The notes under the pieces: model-generated | What the model was told of the DNA's origin: nothing | The model's input: the letters and a program-made list of their open reading frames with translations, nothing else | Databases searched by the model: none | Made by a program: the position numbers and the translations under genes | Assembly: GCA_023398815.1 (NCBI GenBank) | Contig: JAEWRW010000059.1 | Coordinates: 95,462 to 159,461 of the forward strand | Reading direction: 5' to 3' | Origin: Bacillota bacterium | GTDB lineage: Bacteria; Bacillota; Clostridia; Christensenellales; UMGS416 | Length of the DNA: 64,000 nt | Part shown: positions 48,164 through 56,681 of the stretch, in pieces | Layout of the letters: every line of letters begins with the position of its first letter | Numbering within the stretch: the first letter of the stretch is position 1

Positions 48164-48516
48164 TGGTGGAGGCGGGGGGAGTCGAACCCCCGTCCGAAAA
48201 AGCCCCAACGTCGCTTTCTCCGAGCGCAGCCACAGATTAGAATTCCCCTGAGTCCGAGCCCCCTATGGCCGGGTCTTGGTCAGGGTAGCTTCATAAAATC
48301 CCACCGGCTTCAAAGCTTGTTCCGGCTGGTTGCCTGCATAATGACGCCGTTGACCCTCTATGCAGGGCTCGAGGCAACGACGGTCGCCTTAAGCGGCGAC
48401 GGCTACGAGATTATCGTTCTGATTTGTTTTTTGTTTGTCCGGTTGATACGCGGTGCCGAACAGCCGCAGCTCGCTTGCAACGCCACAAACTTCCCCGTCG
48501 AAACCAGTACGCCCCC
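48164..48516 (-). ncRNA. ssrA: Transfer-messenger RNA (tmRNA)
   Basis: The 5' end GGGGGCGTACTGGTTTCGAC and the 3' end TTCGACTCCCCCCGCCTCCA plus CCA are diagnostic of tmRNA and pair to form the tRNA-Ala-like acceptor stem. The tag frame ends at TAA (48391-48389) and its last nine codons (48418-48392) read NDNLVAVAA. An upstream in-frame GAC could be the resume codon (DKQKTNQ before the NDN). The RNA rescues stalled ribosomes and tags the products for proteolysis. It borders the defence island on its 3' side. Confidence 0.96.
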
Positions 48517-48546
48517 CTGTGCGTCCGGGATGTTTCCGGCTTTGCT

Positions 48547-48552
48547 ATTATA
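48547..48552 (-). promoter_or_regulatory. ssrA promoter -10 box
   Basis: A consensus TATAAT lies on the minus strand 30 bases before the mature tmRNA 5' end, implying a short leader removed by RNase P. No good -35 box is visible. The remaining bases 48553-48861 before the next gene show no other feature. Confidence 0.6.
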
Positions 48553-48861
48553 TCATATGCCCGACCAGAAAAAAGAACATTTTGCTTCCGCTGGCGGCAG
48601 CTTTTGCCGATTGCCAAAAATGGCCCATTGACGCGACCGAATAGCAAACCCTTCCATCGGCAGCTATAGAATGTACTGCGCCAAAAATCCTGGTCAACAA
48701 CCTGTACAGCGAAAACCAGCCCACCCGGCAGAATCACCCCTTACACGCCCGGTGGAGAAAATCAACCGCCGACGCGTCAACGACGTTCCGCCGAAGGGAT
48801 TGCCTCCTGCGGCCGGGAGCGCCTTGGTCCGCTACGAGAGGGGGCAAACCCCTTGCAACGT

Positions 48862-50733
48862 CTACTCCTCCCCCACCAGCGGCAGTTCGGTCATGCGCAG
48901 GTTGGTGCAACCATAGGGGATGAGCCGCAGGGCATGGGCAGGGCCCTCGGCGGGGTCGGAGGGTGCCGGCGCGGCAGCACCGCGCTCCATCGCCCAGGGT
49001 ACGGTGCGGCCCCGCACGCGGGCTGCCACCGGCGCGCCGTCGGGGCTGAAGGGACAATCGCCCACCGGGCGTTCCTCAAAGGTCACATCCTCGCTCAGGC
49101 GGTTGCGGTTGAGGAGGAGCCCCTCGTTCCAGGGCGTGGTGGGGAACACCTCCCAGTTATTGAGCCAGGGGCGCTCGGTCGCGTCGGCCTTGGTTTGGCG
49201 CACCAACCGCTCCCCAATGGGCAGGGCGTAGACCAGCGGCCCGCGGGACAAGGCGACGAGGCCATTGGCTCGTTCGTGCAGCACCGGGGTGAAATCGAGC
49301 TCCACCGTCAGTTCGTCGGCCTGCCAGGGGCCGGATAAGGAAAGCAGCGCACCGGCCTGGGCCGCCACGTCCTGCCCGTTGCGACGCACGGCCACGTCAC
49401 CGGGCCAACCGGGCAGGCGCAGGGTGAGGGTGAACTCCACCGGCTGGGCAGCGGTGACGACGATGCGGGCAGAGCCCCGGAAGGGATAGTCGCCCTGCAC
49501 CGCCACGGTGACGGGTACGCCACCCACCGTCGTTGTGAGCGTAGCTGGCAGCAGCATCATCACGGCAATCTCCCCCTCCCCCCGCAGGAAGGTGGAGAGC
49601 GCCAGCTTGGGCCAACCTTGGTGGAAGTTGGCCGTGCAGCAGCCGTAGTTTGGCTCCACGCCAAAGAGGTTGGCTTCGGGGCCGTTGGTGCGGAAGATCG
49701 GCTTCTCCTGCACGCTGCACTCCACCTGGTTGACCTGCTGGTCGTACTGGTGCCACTCCATATCCGAGCTAAAGGTGGCCGGCAGGGCGTTGAAGGCGAT
49801 GCGCTCCAGCCGGTCGGCCCAGGCGGGTTCGCCGGTGAGAGCCAGCAGCCACTCCAGGGAGTACATCACCTCCACCACCGCGCAGAGCTCGGTGCCCTGC
49901 ACTGGGCTGGGGCCGCTCAGGCACTCATCGCCGGTGAACATGCCGGTGACCATGCCGTGCCAGCGGTCGAGCTTGGCGAGCATGTCCGCCGCCGCCCTCT
50001 GGTCGCGCTCCCGCCCCGAAAGGCGCGCGTACAGCGGCCCGGACTTGAGCATCATGCCCTGGTTGACGACGTGGCTCATCTGGCTCCACCGGCCATAGGC
50101 CAGCGGTTCCTCCATGGGCCAGTCCTCGTAGAAGGCGACCCAATCAAACCCTTGGGCGCGCAGCTTCACCGCCAGGTCCAGGAGCCATCGCTCCCCGGTG
50201 CGGTCATAGAGCCAGAAGATGGCAACGAGGCACTCAAACCACCGGGTCTGGCCCCAGCCAAAGAGCGTCCAGCTGTCGATGTGGCGATCCAGGCACTGCA
50301 GCGCCCGCCGCACCGCCGGCTCCACCCGCTCGTCGCCGGTGGCGTCGTGCCACACCACCAGCACCTTGAGCACCAGGAAGAGCGCCCACAGGTCGTAAGT
50401 CGGGCGATCCGCCGGGGCCACCGGGCAGAGCCAGCCGTCCTCCTCCTGCCGGGCCAGTATACCATCGATGTAGCGGCGGGCACGGGCGATGAGCGCCTCA
50501 TCCCGCAGGAGGAACGCCAGGGGGATGAAGCCATCGAGCCAGTAGGGTACCCGCTCCCATCCTTCGGCGTCACCGCCGATCCAACGGCTGTCCCGAATGT
50601 CGGGCCAGAATTCGTCGAGCTTGCCGCCCAGGCCGTCGGCCTGGATGCGCAGCTGATTGAGGAGCCACCCCTGGGGCTCCACCTCCCCACAGCGGAAGAA
50701 CCCATACCGTGCCGGTTCCAAATGGTCTGCCAT
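48862..50733 (-). CDS. GH127 glycoside hydrolase (beta-L-arabinofuranosidase-like)
   Basis: The 623-aa protein has an (alpha/alpha)6 barrel N-terminus ('LDEFWPDIRDSRWIGGDAEG', 'YWLDGFIPLAFLLRDEALI') and a beta-rich C-terminus. The region 'CAVVEVMYSLEWLLALTGEP' and the 'NYGCCTANFHQGWPKLALS' Cys pair match the catalytic Glu and zinc-binding cysteines of GH127. It has no signal peptide, so it acts in the cytoplasm on imported arabinose-containing sugars. ATG 50733 has GGGAGG upstream. A divergent AraC regulator lies next to it. Confidence 0.9.
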   Translation of the reverse strand: MADHLEPARYGFFRCGEVEPQGWLLNQLRIQADGLGGKLDEFWPDIRDSRWIGGDAEGWERVPYWLDGFIPLAFLLRDEALIARARRYIDGILARQEEDGWLCPVAPADRPTYDLWALFLVLKVLVVWHDATGDERVEPAVRRALQCLDRHIDSWTLFGWGQTRWFECLVAIFWLYDRTGERWLLDLAVKLRAQGFDWVAFYEDWPMEEPLAYGRWSQMSHVVNQGMMLKSGPLYARLSGRERDQRAAADMLAKLDRWHGMVTGMFTGDECLSGPSPVQGTELCAVVEVMYSLEWLLALTGEPAWADRLERIAFNALPATFSSDMEWHQYDQQVNQVECSVQEKPIFRTNGPEANLFGVEPNYGCCTANFHQGWPKLALSTFLRGEGEIAVMMLLPATLTTTVGGVPVTVAVQGDYPFRGSARIVVTAAQPVEFTLTLRLPGWPGDVAVRRNGQDVAAQAGALLSLSGPWQADELTVELDFTPVLHERANGLVALSRGPLVYALPIGERLVRQTKADATERPWLNNWEVFPTTPWNEGLLLNRNRLSEDVTFEERPVGDCPFSPDGAPVAARVRGRTVPWAMERGAAAPAPSDPAEGPAHALRLIPYGCTNLRMTELPLVGEE

Positions 50734-50789
50734 GTCGCCTCTCCTCCCCGGCCGCCCCTGCGGCCCGCAACACCCTCTATACGCCAGGC

Positions 50790-50806
50790 ATTGTAGCAGA
50801 TACAAT
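50790..50806. promoter_or_regulatory. Inverted repeat in the GH127/AraC intergenic region
   Basis: ATTGTA-GCAGA-TACAAT is a perfect 6-bp inverted repeat midway between the two divergent starts; GCAATATTGC at 50835-50844 is a second palindrome. TACAAT on the minus strand could also serve as the GH127 -10 box. They are candidate binding sites for the AraC-type regulator. Confidence 0.5.
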
Positions 50807-50862
50807 GGGCACTGTGCAGCCTCAAAATCCGGCTGCAATATTGCAAAATCGGGTGAACGCGA

Positions 50863-51705
50863 ATGACGGACCAGAGCGTTGTCGCCTTCCACACCGGCCA
50901 GGAGCCGCGCTTCATCACCGGCAGCGACCGGCAGTTTGCACCGGGTGAGAGCCACGTGGACCGGGTGTGCGACTATTGGGTGCTCATCCTGATGCTGGGC
51001 GGCACCTTGCACTTTGCGGAGGATGGCATGCCGGTGGATCTCGCCGCTGGGGAATGGTACTTCCAGCGGCCGGGACGGCGGCAGACCGGCGACGGCCCCA
51101 GTGGCGCGCCGCACTATTACTACCTGCACTTCCTGGCGGAGGAGACCGAGCCCGGCCCGCCCGGCTTCGCCGAGCTTGCCCCCGGCAGCTACCACCGGCC
51201 GCCCGAGGCGCTGCTGACGCTGCCGGAGCACGGCACGTTTGACCCCGCTGCCCTGGCACCCCTGCTGCGACGGCTGGAGGAAGCGCGCGCCCTCCGCCCC
51301 GCCGACCCGTTCGCCCGCCAGGCTGTGTTTCTGGAGGTGCTATCCCAGCTCTCCCAGTGTTGCGCCGAGCGCCTGACCGGCAGCGCCCAGCTGGCGCGGC
51401 AGGCCATGGACCACCTGACGCGCCACGCGCTGGAGCGGGAAGGACTGGCCGCCCTGTCGGCGCGGTTCCACTTCTCCGGCGATTACCTCTCCAAACTCAT
51501 CAAGCGGCACTACGGCCTGTCCCCCCAGCAAGCGGTGGCGCAGATTCGCCTGGGCCGGGCGATGGAACTGCTGGTCACCACCACGCTCACCGTGGCCCAG
51601 GTGGCTGAGGCCGCTGGGTTCGGCGAGGTCAGCGTGTTCCACCGGGCCTTCCGACGCGCCACCGGCCTGGCCCCCGGTGCCTGGCGGGCCGCCCGCACCC
51701 GCTGA
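50863..51705 (+). CDS. AraC-family transcriptional regulator
   Basis: The 280-aa protein has an N-terminal cupin-like sensor domain ('YWVLILMLGGTLHFAEDGMP', 'GEWYFQRPGRRQTGDGP') and a C-terminal double HTH ('LAALSARFHFSGDYLSKLIK', 'TLTVAQVAEAAGFGEVSVFH' then RAFRRATG). Divergent transcription from the GH127 gene suggests it controls that gene in response to a sugar. A hairpin follows its stop. Confidence 0.92.
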   Translation: MTDQSVVAFHTGQEPRFITGSDRQFAPGESHVDRVCDYWVLILMLGGTLHFAEDGMPVDLAAGEWYFQRPGRRQTGDGPSGAPHYYYLHFLAEETEPGPPGFAELAPGSYHRPPEALLTLPEHGTFDPAALAPLLRRLEEARALRPADPFARQAVFLEVLSQLSQCCAERLTGSAQLARQAMDHLTRHALEREGLAALSARFHFSGDYLSKLIKRHYGLSPQQAVAQIRLGRAMELLVTTTLTVAQVAEAAGFGEVSVFHRAFRRATGLAPGAWRAARTR

Positions 51706-51710
51706 CCATA

Positions 51711-51730
51711 TCCCGGCGGCCCCGCCGGGA
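51711..51730 (+). terminator. GC-rich hairpin after the AraC gene
   Basis: TCCCGGCGG and CCGCCGGGA form a perfect 9-bp stem with a 2-base centre six bases after the stop codon. There is no T-run, so termination is uncertain. Confidence 0.4.
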
Positions 51731-51913
51731 AATATCCGTCGCTACACCGACGGAATGCCTGCATGCGAGCCGACAGTCTCGTTCCTCGCTCCCACCCCGA
51801 ATGCACCCGGAAAAAAAAGCGACAGTCTCCCCCGCTGTGTGACAAAAGTCTCTTTAATTCCCAACAATTATATTTTATGATATTTAAAATTAAATGAATG
51901 GAGGTGCGATTGT

Positions 51914-52564
51914 ATGGATCCATTCCTGCAGCATCGGCAGACCTTTGAGGAATTGCTGGATCGCTTCGACCAAAACGCGGCCTTGGAGCTGACTGCCCAA
52001 TGGCTGGCAAACGGGGAGATGACGGTTCCCGCCCTGTACGAAAAAATCCTGGCGCCTTCGCTCAATCGCATTCACATCCCCCGGGGAGAGGAACCCTGCG
52101 CCATCTGGAAAGAGCACATCCAGACGGCCATCGTCCGCTCGGTGGTGGAATCCGCTCACCCCTATGTGGTGCGAGCCCGACCGGCTGGCCCCGCAAAGGG
52201 CAAGGTACTGCTGGCCTGCCCCGAGGAAGAGTACCACGACCTGGGCGCGCGCATGGGGGCGGACTTTTTTGCCCTGGCCGGTTTTGACCCGCTGTTCATC
52301 GGCAGCAACACGCCGACCGCCTGCATCCTGAACGCGGCCGCGCAGGTACGCCCCGCTCTCCTCGTGCTGAGCGTGACCAACAACCTTAACCTGCCCGCGC
52401 TCAAGAAGATTGTGCAGGCGCTCCATATTGTACAGCCCGATACACGCCTGTACCTGGCGGGAAGTGCCCTGGCGCACCTGCAAGAGTCCCCCAAGGACTG
52501 GGGCGCGAGTGGGGTCATCGCCAGCTATGCCGACGTGATGGCACTGGGGGAGGTGACAGCATGA
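51914..52564 (+). CDS. Stand-alone cobalamin-binding protein
   Basis: The 216-aa protein has a helical cap (B12-binding-2, residues ~1-90) and a Rossmann B12-binding domain (~95-216). The cobalt-ligand motif DxHxxG appears as E106-Y-H108-D-L-G111, keeping the His. The cap keeps the E67-H68 pair of the Wx9EH signature of CarH-type light sensors, but the Trp position is Arg. There is no DNA-binding or catalytic domain. It is coupled (ATGA) to an ABC permease gene, so it may sense a cobalamin or light-derived signal for that transporter, or act as a corrinoid carrier; this is inference. An AT-rich promoter region with TATGAT precedes it. Confidence 0.8.
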   Translation: MDPFLQHRQTFEELLDRFDQNAALELTAQWLANGEMTVPALYEKILAPSLNRIHIPRGEEPCAIWKEHIQTAIVRSVVESAHPYVVRARPAGPAKGKVLLACPEEEYHDLGARMGADFFALAGFDPLFIGSNTPTACILNAAAQVRPALLVLSVTNNLNLPALKKIVQALHIVQPDTRLYLAGSALAHLQESPKDWGASGVIASYADVMALGEVTA

Positions 52565-53712
52565 GGCTCGCCTTTCGCATTGCCTGGCGCTTCCTGGTCA
52601 GCAGCAAAGCGCAGACCGTCCTCATTGCCGTTGGCATCGCCGTCGGCATTGCCGTACAGGTGTTCATCGGCTCCCTCATCACCGGCCTGCAGGATAGCCT
52701 GGTGCAAAAGACCATCGGTCGGTCACCGCACATCACCATCACTGCCAGTGAGCGGGGCGAACGCATTGCAAACTATGCCGACGTGGAACAAGCCCTGCGT
52801 GCTACCGATGGGGTTTCCGCTGTGTTGGCCACGGCCGATGGCTCAGGTTTTCTGGTGCATGGCAACGACACCGCCCCCATTCTGCTGCGGGGCATGAACC
52901 CCGCCGACGCCGACAGCATCTACCGCCTGAACGACGCCCTGACCGAGGGCACGCTACCCGCCGACGAACAGGTTCTGCTGGGGCAGGACTTAGCCGATGA
53001 ACTGGGGTTGACCGCGGGGGACACACTCTCCCTGCTGACCCCGACGGGTGCCACAGCCGAGGCCACCGTATCCGGGCTCTTTGACTTGCAGGTGAAATCG
53101 CTGAACGAAAGCTGGGCGTTCGCCCCCATGGCCTTCTCTCAGCAGCTCTTCGGCTATGGCGAGGAAGCCACTGGACTGGAACTGCAGGTGCAGGATGTGT
53201 TTGCGGCGGATGAATTGGCCGCCAGCCTGCAGCCCACCCTGCCGGAGGGCTTGACCGCGGACAACTGGAAGGCGCAGAACGCGTCGCTGCTATCCGGCCT
53301 GAATGGCCAGAGCGTATCGAGCATCATGATCCAGGTGTTCGTGCTGGTGTCGGTGGTGCTGGGCATCGCCAGTGTGCTGGCCATTTCGGTGCTGCAAAAG
53401 TCGCGGCAGCTTGGCATTCTAAAGGCCATGGGCATCCGCAACGGCACCGCCAGCCTCATCTTCCTCTTCCAGGGCTTGTTGCTTGGCCTCATCGGCGCGG
53501 CGCTGGGTGTGGGTCTGGGCCTTGGCCTGTCTGTACTTTTCACTCGCTTTGCCGTCAACCCCGATGGCACACCGGTGGTGCCCCTCTCGCTGGATCCGGC
53601 GTTCCTCTCCTTCTCGGCGCTCGTCGGCATCCTCAGCGCCACCGTGGCGGCGTTGATCCCCGCGCGGCGCTCGGCACGGCTCGATCCCATGGAGGTGATT
53701 AAGAATGGCTGA
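52561..53712 (+). CDS. FtsX/LolC-like ABC transporter permease
   Basis: The 383-aa protein has the MacB/FtsX layout: one N-terminal membrane helix ('AQTVLIAVGIAVGIAVQVFI'), a periplasmic-type extracellular domain of about 210 residues, and three C-terminal helices ('IMIQVFVLVSVVLGIASVLA', 'LIFLFQGLLLGLIGAALGVG', 'FLSFSALVGILSATVAALIP'). Such permeases move lipids or peptides or transmit mechanical force. The gene overlaps both neighbours, forming a three-gene unit with the cobalamin-binding protein and ATPase. Confidence 0.9.
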   Translation: MRLAFRIAWRFLVSSKAQTVLIAVGIAVGIAVQVFIGSLITGLQDSLVQKTIGRSPHITITASERGERIANYADVEQALRATDGVSAVLATADGSGFLVHGNDTAPILLRGMNPADADSIYRLNDALTEGTLPADEQVLLGQDLADELGLTAGDTLSLLTPTGATAEATVSGLFDLQVKSLNESWAFAPMAFSQQLFGYGEEATGLELQVQDVFAADELAASLQPTLPEGLTADNWKAQNASLLSGLNGQSVSSIMIQVFVLVSVVLGIASVLAISVLQKSRQLGILKAMGIRNGTASLIFLFQGLLLGLIGAALGVGLGLGLSVLFTRFAVNPDGTPVVPLSLDPAFLSFSALVGILSATVAALIPARRSARLDPMEVIKNG

Positions 53713-54433
53713 CCTCATCGCGTTGGAACGTATCAACAAAACATATGGCAAGGAAATCCCCACGCAGGTGCTGCATGACGTGAGCCTGTCCTTTGGCGAG
53801 CACAGCTTCAACGCCATCATCGGTGCGTCCGGCTCCGGCAAAAGCACGCTGCTCAACATCATGGGCACGCTGGATCGCCCCACTTCCGGCGCGGTGACCA
53901 TCGCCGGGCTGCGGACGGAACGGATGAAACCCGGGGAGCTGGCCCGCCTGCGCAGTGAAACCATCGGCTTCATCTTCCAGTTTCATTATTTGCTGCCGGA
54001 GTTCACCGCCCTGGAAAACGTGCTGATGCCCCACCGCATCCTGCACGGGGGCGTCTCCCCAGCCGTGCGGAAACGCGCACTGGAGCTGATGGACCTGATG
54101 GGCCTGTCGGCGGTGCGTGACAACCTGGCAACCCGCATGTCCGGCGGGCAGCAGCAGCGCACCGCCATCGCTCGTGCGCTCATCAACAACCCCAGGGTGG
54201 TACTGGCCGATGAGCCCACCGGCAACCTCGATTCCGAATCCACCGACACGGTGTATCATTTACTGCGCGACATCAATGACCAACTGCGCACGGCCTTTGT
54301 CATCATCACCCACGACCGGCGCATCGCCCAGCGCACCGACCGCATTGTGGAGATTGCCGACGGCCGCATTCTGCTGGATGTGGCCAACGGGGCCAACGCA
54401 CCGGAACCGGCGGCCACCCTCGCGTTTGCCTGA
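53705..54433 (+). CDS. LolD/MacB-like ABC transporter ATPase
   Basis: The 242-aa ATPase has Walker A 'GASGSGKSTLLNIMGTLDRP', signature 'MSGGQQQRTAIARALINNPR' and Walker B 'VVLADEPTGNLDSESTD', typical of the MacB/LolD group that pairs with FtsX-like permeases. It overlaps the permease gene by eight bases. Two GCCTGCC/GGCAGGC hairpins lie in the 530-bp gap downstream. Confidence 0.93.
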   Translation: MADLIALERINKTYGKEIPTQVLHDVSLSFGEHSFNAIIGASGSGKSTLLNIMGTLDRPTSGAVTIAGLRTERMKPGELARLRSETIGFIFQFHYLLPEFTALENVLMPHRILHGGVSPAVRKRALELMDLMGLSAVRDNLATRMSGGQQQRTAIARALINNPRVVLADEPTGNLDSESTDTVYHLLRDINDQLRTAFVIITHDRRIAQRTDRIVEIADGRILLDVANGANAPEPAATLAFA

Positions 54434-54453
54434 GACTTACCCCCACCGCCAAA

Positions 54454-54476
54454 CGCCTGCCCATCTGTGGCAGGCG
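54454..54476. repeat. Hairpin after the ABC operon
   Basis: CGCCTGCC and GGCAGGCG form an 8-bp stem 20 bases after the ATPase stop codon. The stem-loop resembles the terminator at 54842-54870. No T-run follows. The rest of 54477-54841 shows no gene, only smaller inverted repeats such as ATCGTTCG...CGAACGAT near 54757-54785. Confidence 0.45.
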
Positions 54477-54841
54477 ACAATCTTTCAAATAGTCGACACA
54501 GGAAGGAATCAAAAGGGCCGAGCGCCCCATCGCTATACTGCGTATTGCTCGCACCACTCTCAACGATTCTGATGAATCGTCTGCCGTGGCTGGTCGCAAC
54601 CCTACGGGTTGCTGCTCGCCATGCAGCCAGGGCGCGGGGGTAACACCGCTTTATCCGGCGGGAGGAAACAATTGCAGGTATGTGCACTAACAGAAAAATC
54701 CCGCCCGCATGCGAAACATATTTCTCAATAATCCATATGAACACAATCATTTGCTATCGTTCGGCGACATGTGCGGCGAACGATACGATGAAATAAGAAC
54801 AAGCACTTGGAATCGCGGCTGTCGCCACAGCGGCAGACGCG

Positions 54842-54870
54842 AAAGGCCTGCCGTCCGTGGCAGGCCTTTT
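54842..54870 (+). terminator. Strong rho-independent terminator
   Basis: AAAGGCCTGCC and GGCAGGCCTTTT form an 11-bp stem with a 6-nt loop, ending in T residues. Its symmetrical A and T tails would allow it to act on both strands. It separates the ABC region from the small membrane-protein gene. Confidence 0.75.
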
Positions 54871-54960
54871 CCTTGCCGCGTGCCGCCTCCGTTGTTGGAA
54901 CACACCAGCCCACCCCGTCATACCCTGCCATAGAACTGCAATCCAAAGGAGGTTCCGTTC

Positions 54961-55170
54961 ATGGGCATCTTCAACAACCTGCTGGGTGGCACCGGCGAAA
55001 ACAGTGATAGTCTGCTGTTTTTCTTCCTACTGCTGGTGGTTCTGTTCTGCAACTGCGGCGCTTTCAACGACGAGGACAACGGCTCCAGCCTGCTCTTCTT
55101 CTTCCTGCTGCTGGTGGTTCTGTTCTGCTCCTCTGGCTTTGGCTGCGGCGCCAACGACAACGACTGCTGA
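54961..55170 (+). CDS. Tiny membrane protein with a duplicated hydrophobic unit
   Basis: The 69-aa protein contains the unit SLLFFFLLLVVLFC twice (about residues 17-30 and 43-56, the first copy as DSLLFFF), separated by a short acidic loop 'NCGAFNDEDNGS'. It ends 'GCGANDNDC'. Both hydrophobic units could span the membrane. AAAGGAGG lies 8 bases before the ATG, a very strong site. Small proteins of this composition occur in spore-forming Clostridia, but I recognise no family. Confidence 0.75.
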   Translation: MGIFNNLLGGTGENSDSLLFFFLLLVVLFCNCGAFNDEDNGSSLLFFFLLLVVLFCSSGFGCGANDNDC

Positions 55171-55385
55171 TACATCGGCCCCACCGCCGTGCCGGCGTAG
55201 TGGGGCCACCGCCAAGGATCCTGGCCTGGAACCCCGTCGATCTTCATCGGCGGGGTTTCTGCGTGTCAGCAGGGCTAATCCACTGTCCAACGGCAAGCCC
55301 CCGCCTCGTACGGGCCACCCTTTTGTGCCCTGCCAAGGCCCTCCAACACCTCTCCCCCCTCGCGGCAAATCGGCAAAAATTCCTC

Positions 55386-55414
55386 TTGACAACTGCCCTT
55401 AGTGTCTATACTGT
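55386..55414 (+). promoter_or_regulatory. Promoter of the GntR/ABC operon
   Basis: TTGACA (55386-55391) and TACTGT (55409-55414) are separated by 17 bp. The -10 lies in the partly symmetrical TATACTGTATATA, a candidate site for autoregulation by the GntR protein. The 250 bases before it (55171-55385) hold two GC-rich hairpins and no gene. Confidence 0.7.
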
Positions 55415-55450
55415 ATATAAGTGTTCATATTCCAAATGAGGAGCGACGCC

Positions 55451-55834
55451 GTGAAGATCGTGCTATCCAACCGCTCAGGCGAGCCCATCTACGAGCAGAT
55501 CAAGAAGCAGGTGCGGGAGGCCATCCTCTCCGGCGCGCTGGCGGAGGGCGACCAGCTTCCCTCCATCCGGCAGCTGGCGAGGGAGCTGACGATCAGCGTC
55601 ATCACCACCACCCGCGCCTATGCCGACCTGGAGCAGGAGGGTTTCGTCGCTAACGTGCAGGGCAAGGGTTGCTTTGTGCTGGCCCAAAACCGGGAGCTGG
55701 CACGGGAACACGCCCTGCGCCGCATCGAACAGGCGCTGGAGGAGGCCATGGCCGCCGCCCGCACCGCTGGCGTGCCACGCGCTGAGCTCACCGCCATGCT
55801 GGAAACGCTGTATCGGGAGGAGCCCCATGAGTGA
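55451..55834 (+). CDS. GntR-family regulator (YtrA type)
   Basis: The 127-aa protein has a winged-helix N-terminus ('EPIYEQIKKQVREAILSGAL', 'PSIRQLARELTISVITTTRA') and only a short helical tail, as in the YtrA subgroup that controls ABC exporters responding to cell-wall antibiotics. GTG 55451 has GAGGAG upstream; ATG 55436 is an alternative. It overlaps the ATPase gene by eight bases. Confidence 0.92.
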   Translation: MKIVLSNRSGEPIYEQIKKQVREAILSGALAEGDQLPSIRQLARELTISVITTTRAYADLEQEGFVANVQGKGCFVLAQNRELAREHALRRIEQALEEAMAAARTAGVPRAELTAMLETLYREEPHE

Positions 55835-56681
55835 TTTGCTGACCGTCCAAAACCTGAACAAACAGTACAAGACCTTTGCCCTGCAGGGCGTGAGCTTTGC
55901 CCTGCCCCGCGGCACGATGATGGGCCTCATCGGCCCCAACGGCGCGGGCAAAACCACGACCATTAAGGCGCTGCTGGGCATGGTGCGGCCCGATGGCGGG
56001 GAGCTCACCGTGCTGGGCCGCCCGGCCGACGACCCCGCCACCCGCGAGGACCTGGGCGTGGTGATGGATCTGCCCTTCTACGTGGACGCGTGGACCTGCG
56101 AGGGGGTGGAGGCGGCACTGCGGCCCTTCTACCGCCGTTGGGATGGGGAGCGCTACGCGGCGCTTCTCAACCAATTTGGCATTGACCGGAAGAAGAAGGT
56201 AAAGGAACTCTCCCGCGGGATGAAGGTGAAACTGATGCTGGCGGCGGCGCTGGCCCACCGGCCCCGGCTGCTGCTGCTGGATGAACCCACCAGCGGCCTG
56301 GACCCGGTGGCGCGGGAGGAACTGCTCGATCTGCTGGCGGCGTTCCTGCAGGACGAGGGCAATGGCGTGCTCTACTCCACCCACATCACCGCCGACCTGG
56401 AGAAGGCGGCCGACTCCATCACCTTCCTGCTCGATGGCCGGGTGGTCTACACCGGCGGCAAGGACGAGCTCATCGACCGGTACCGCGTGGTGAAGGGCGG
56501 GCCGGACGAAGTGCCCAGCGACCCCCACCTGCTGCTGGGCCTCCGCCGCCACTCCACCGGGTTTGAGGCTATCACCGACAGCGCGAATCTGGGCCGTCTG
56601 CCCCGGTCGCTGCTGGTGGAGCGGGCATCGCTGGAAGAACTGATCGTATTCCTGAACCGGGAGGGAAGCCACCATGCGTAA
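55827..56681 (+). CDS. ABC transporter ATPase (YtrB-like)
   Basis: The 284-aa ATPase has Walker A 'GLIGPNGAGKTTTIKALLGM', signature 'ELSRGMKVKLMLAAALAHRP' and Walker B 'LLLLDEPTSGLDPVARE'. It pairs with the membrane protein encoded next and is regulated with it by the GntR protein. The ATG overlaps the regulator's end. Confidence 0.94.
   Translation: MSDLLTVQNLNKQYKTFALQGVSFALPRGTMMGLIGPNGAGKTTTIKALLGMVRPDGGELTVLGRPADDPATREDLGVVMDLPFYVDAWTCEGVEAALRPFYRRWDGERYAALLNQFGIDRKKKVKELSRGMKVKLMLAAALAHRPRLLLLDEPTSGLDPVAREELLDLLAAFLQDEGNGVLYSTHITADLEKAADSITFLLDGRVVYTGGKDELIDRYRVVKGGPDEVPSDPHLLLGLRRHSTGFEAITDSANLGRLPRSLLVERASLEELIVFLNREGSHHA

Noticed and set aside
48164..48190. ssrA 3' end as the proven attachment site of the prophage
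   Set aside because: No second copy of the tmRNA 3' end is found in the window, the ssrA terminator looks native, and the visible integrase is a serine recombinase.
47968..48240. 90-codon plus-strand frame running into ssrA
   Set aside because: Its C-terminus is the complement of the tmRNA 3' end (the '..GGVEPP..' peptide is a familiar tRNA/tmRNA artefact).
49618..50796. 392-codon plus-strand open frame opposite the GH127 gene
   Set aside because: The GC-rich third positions of the real gene create long antisense frames. It has no recognisable domain and the GH127 protein is well supported.
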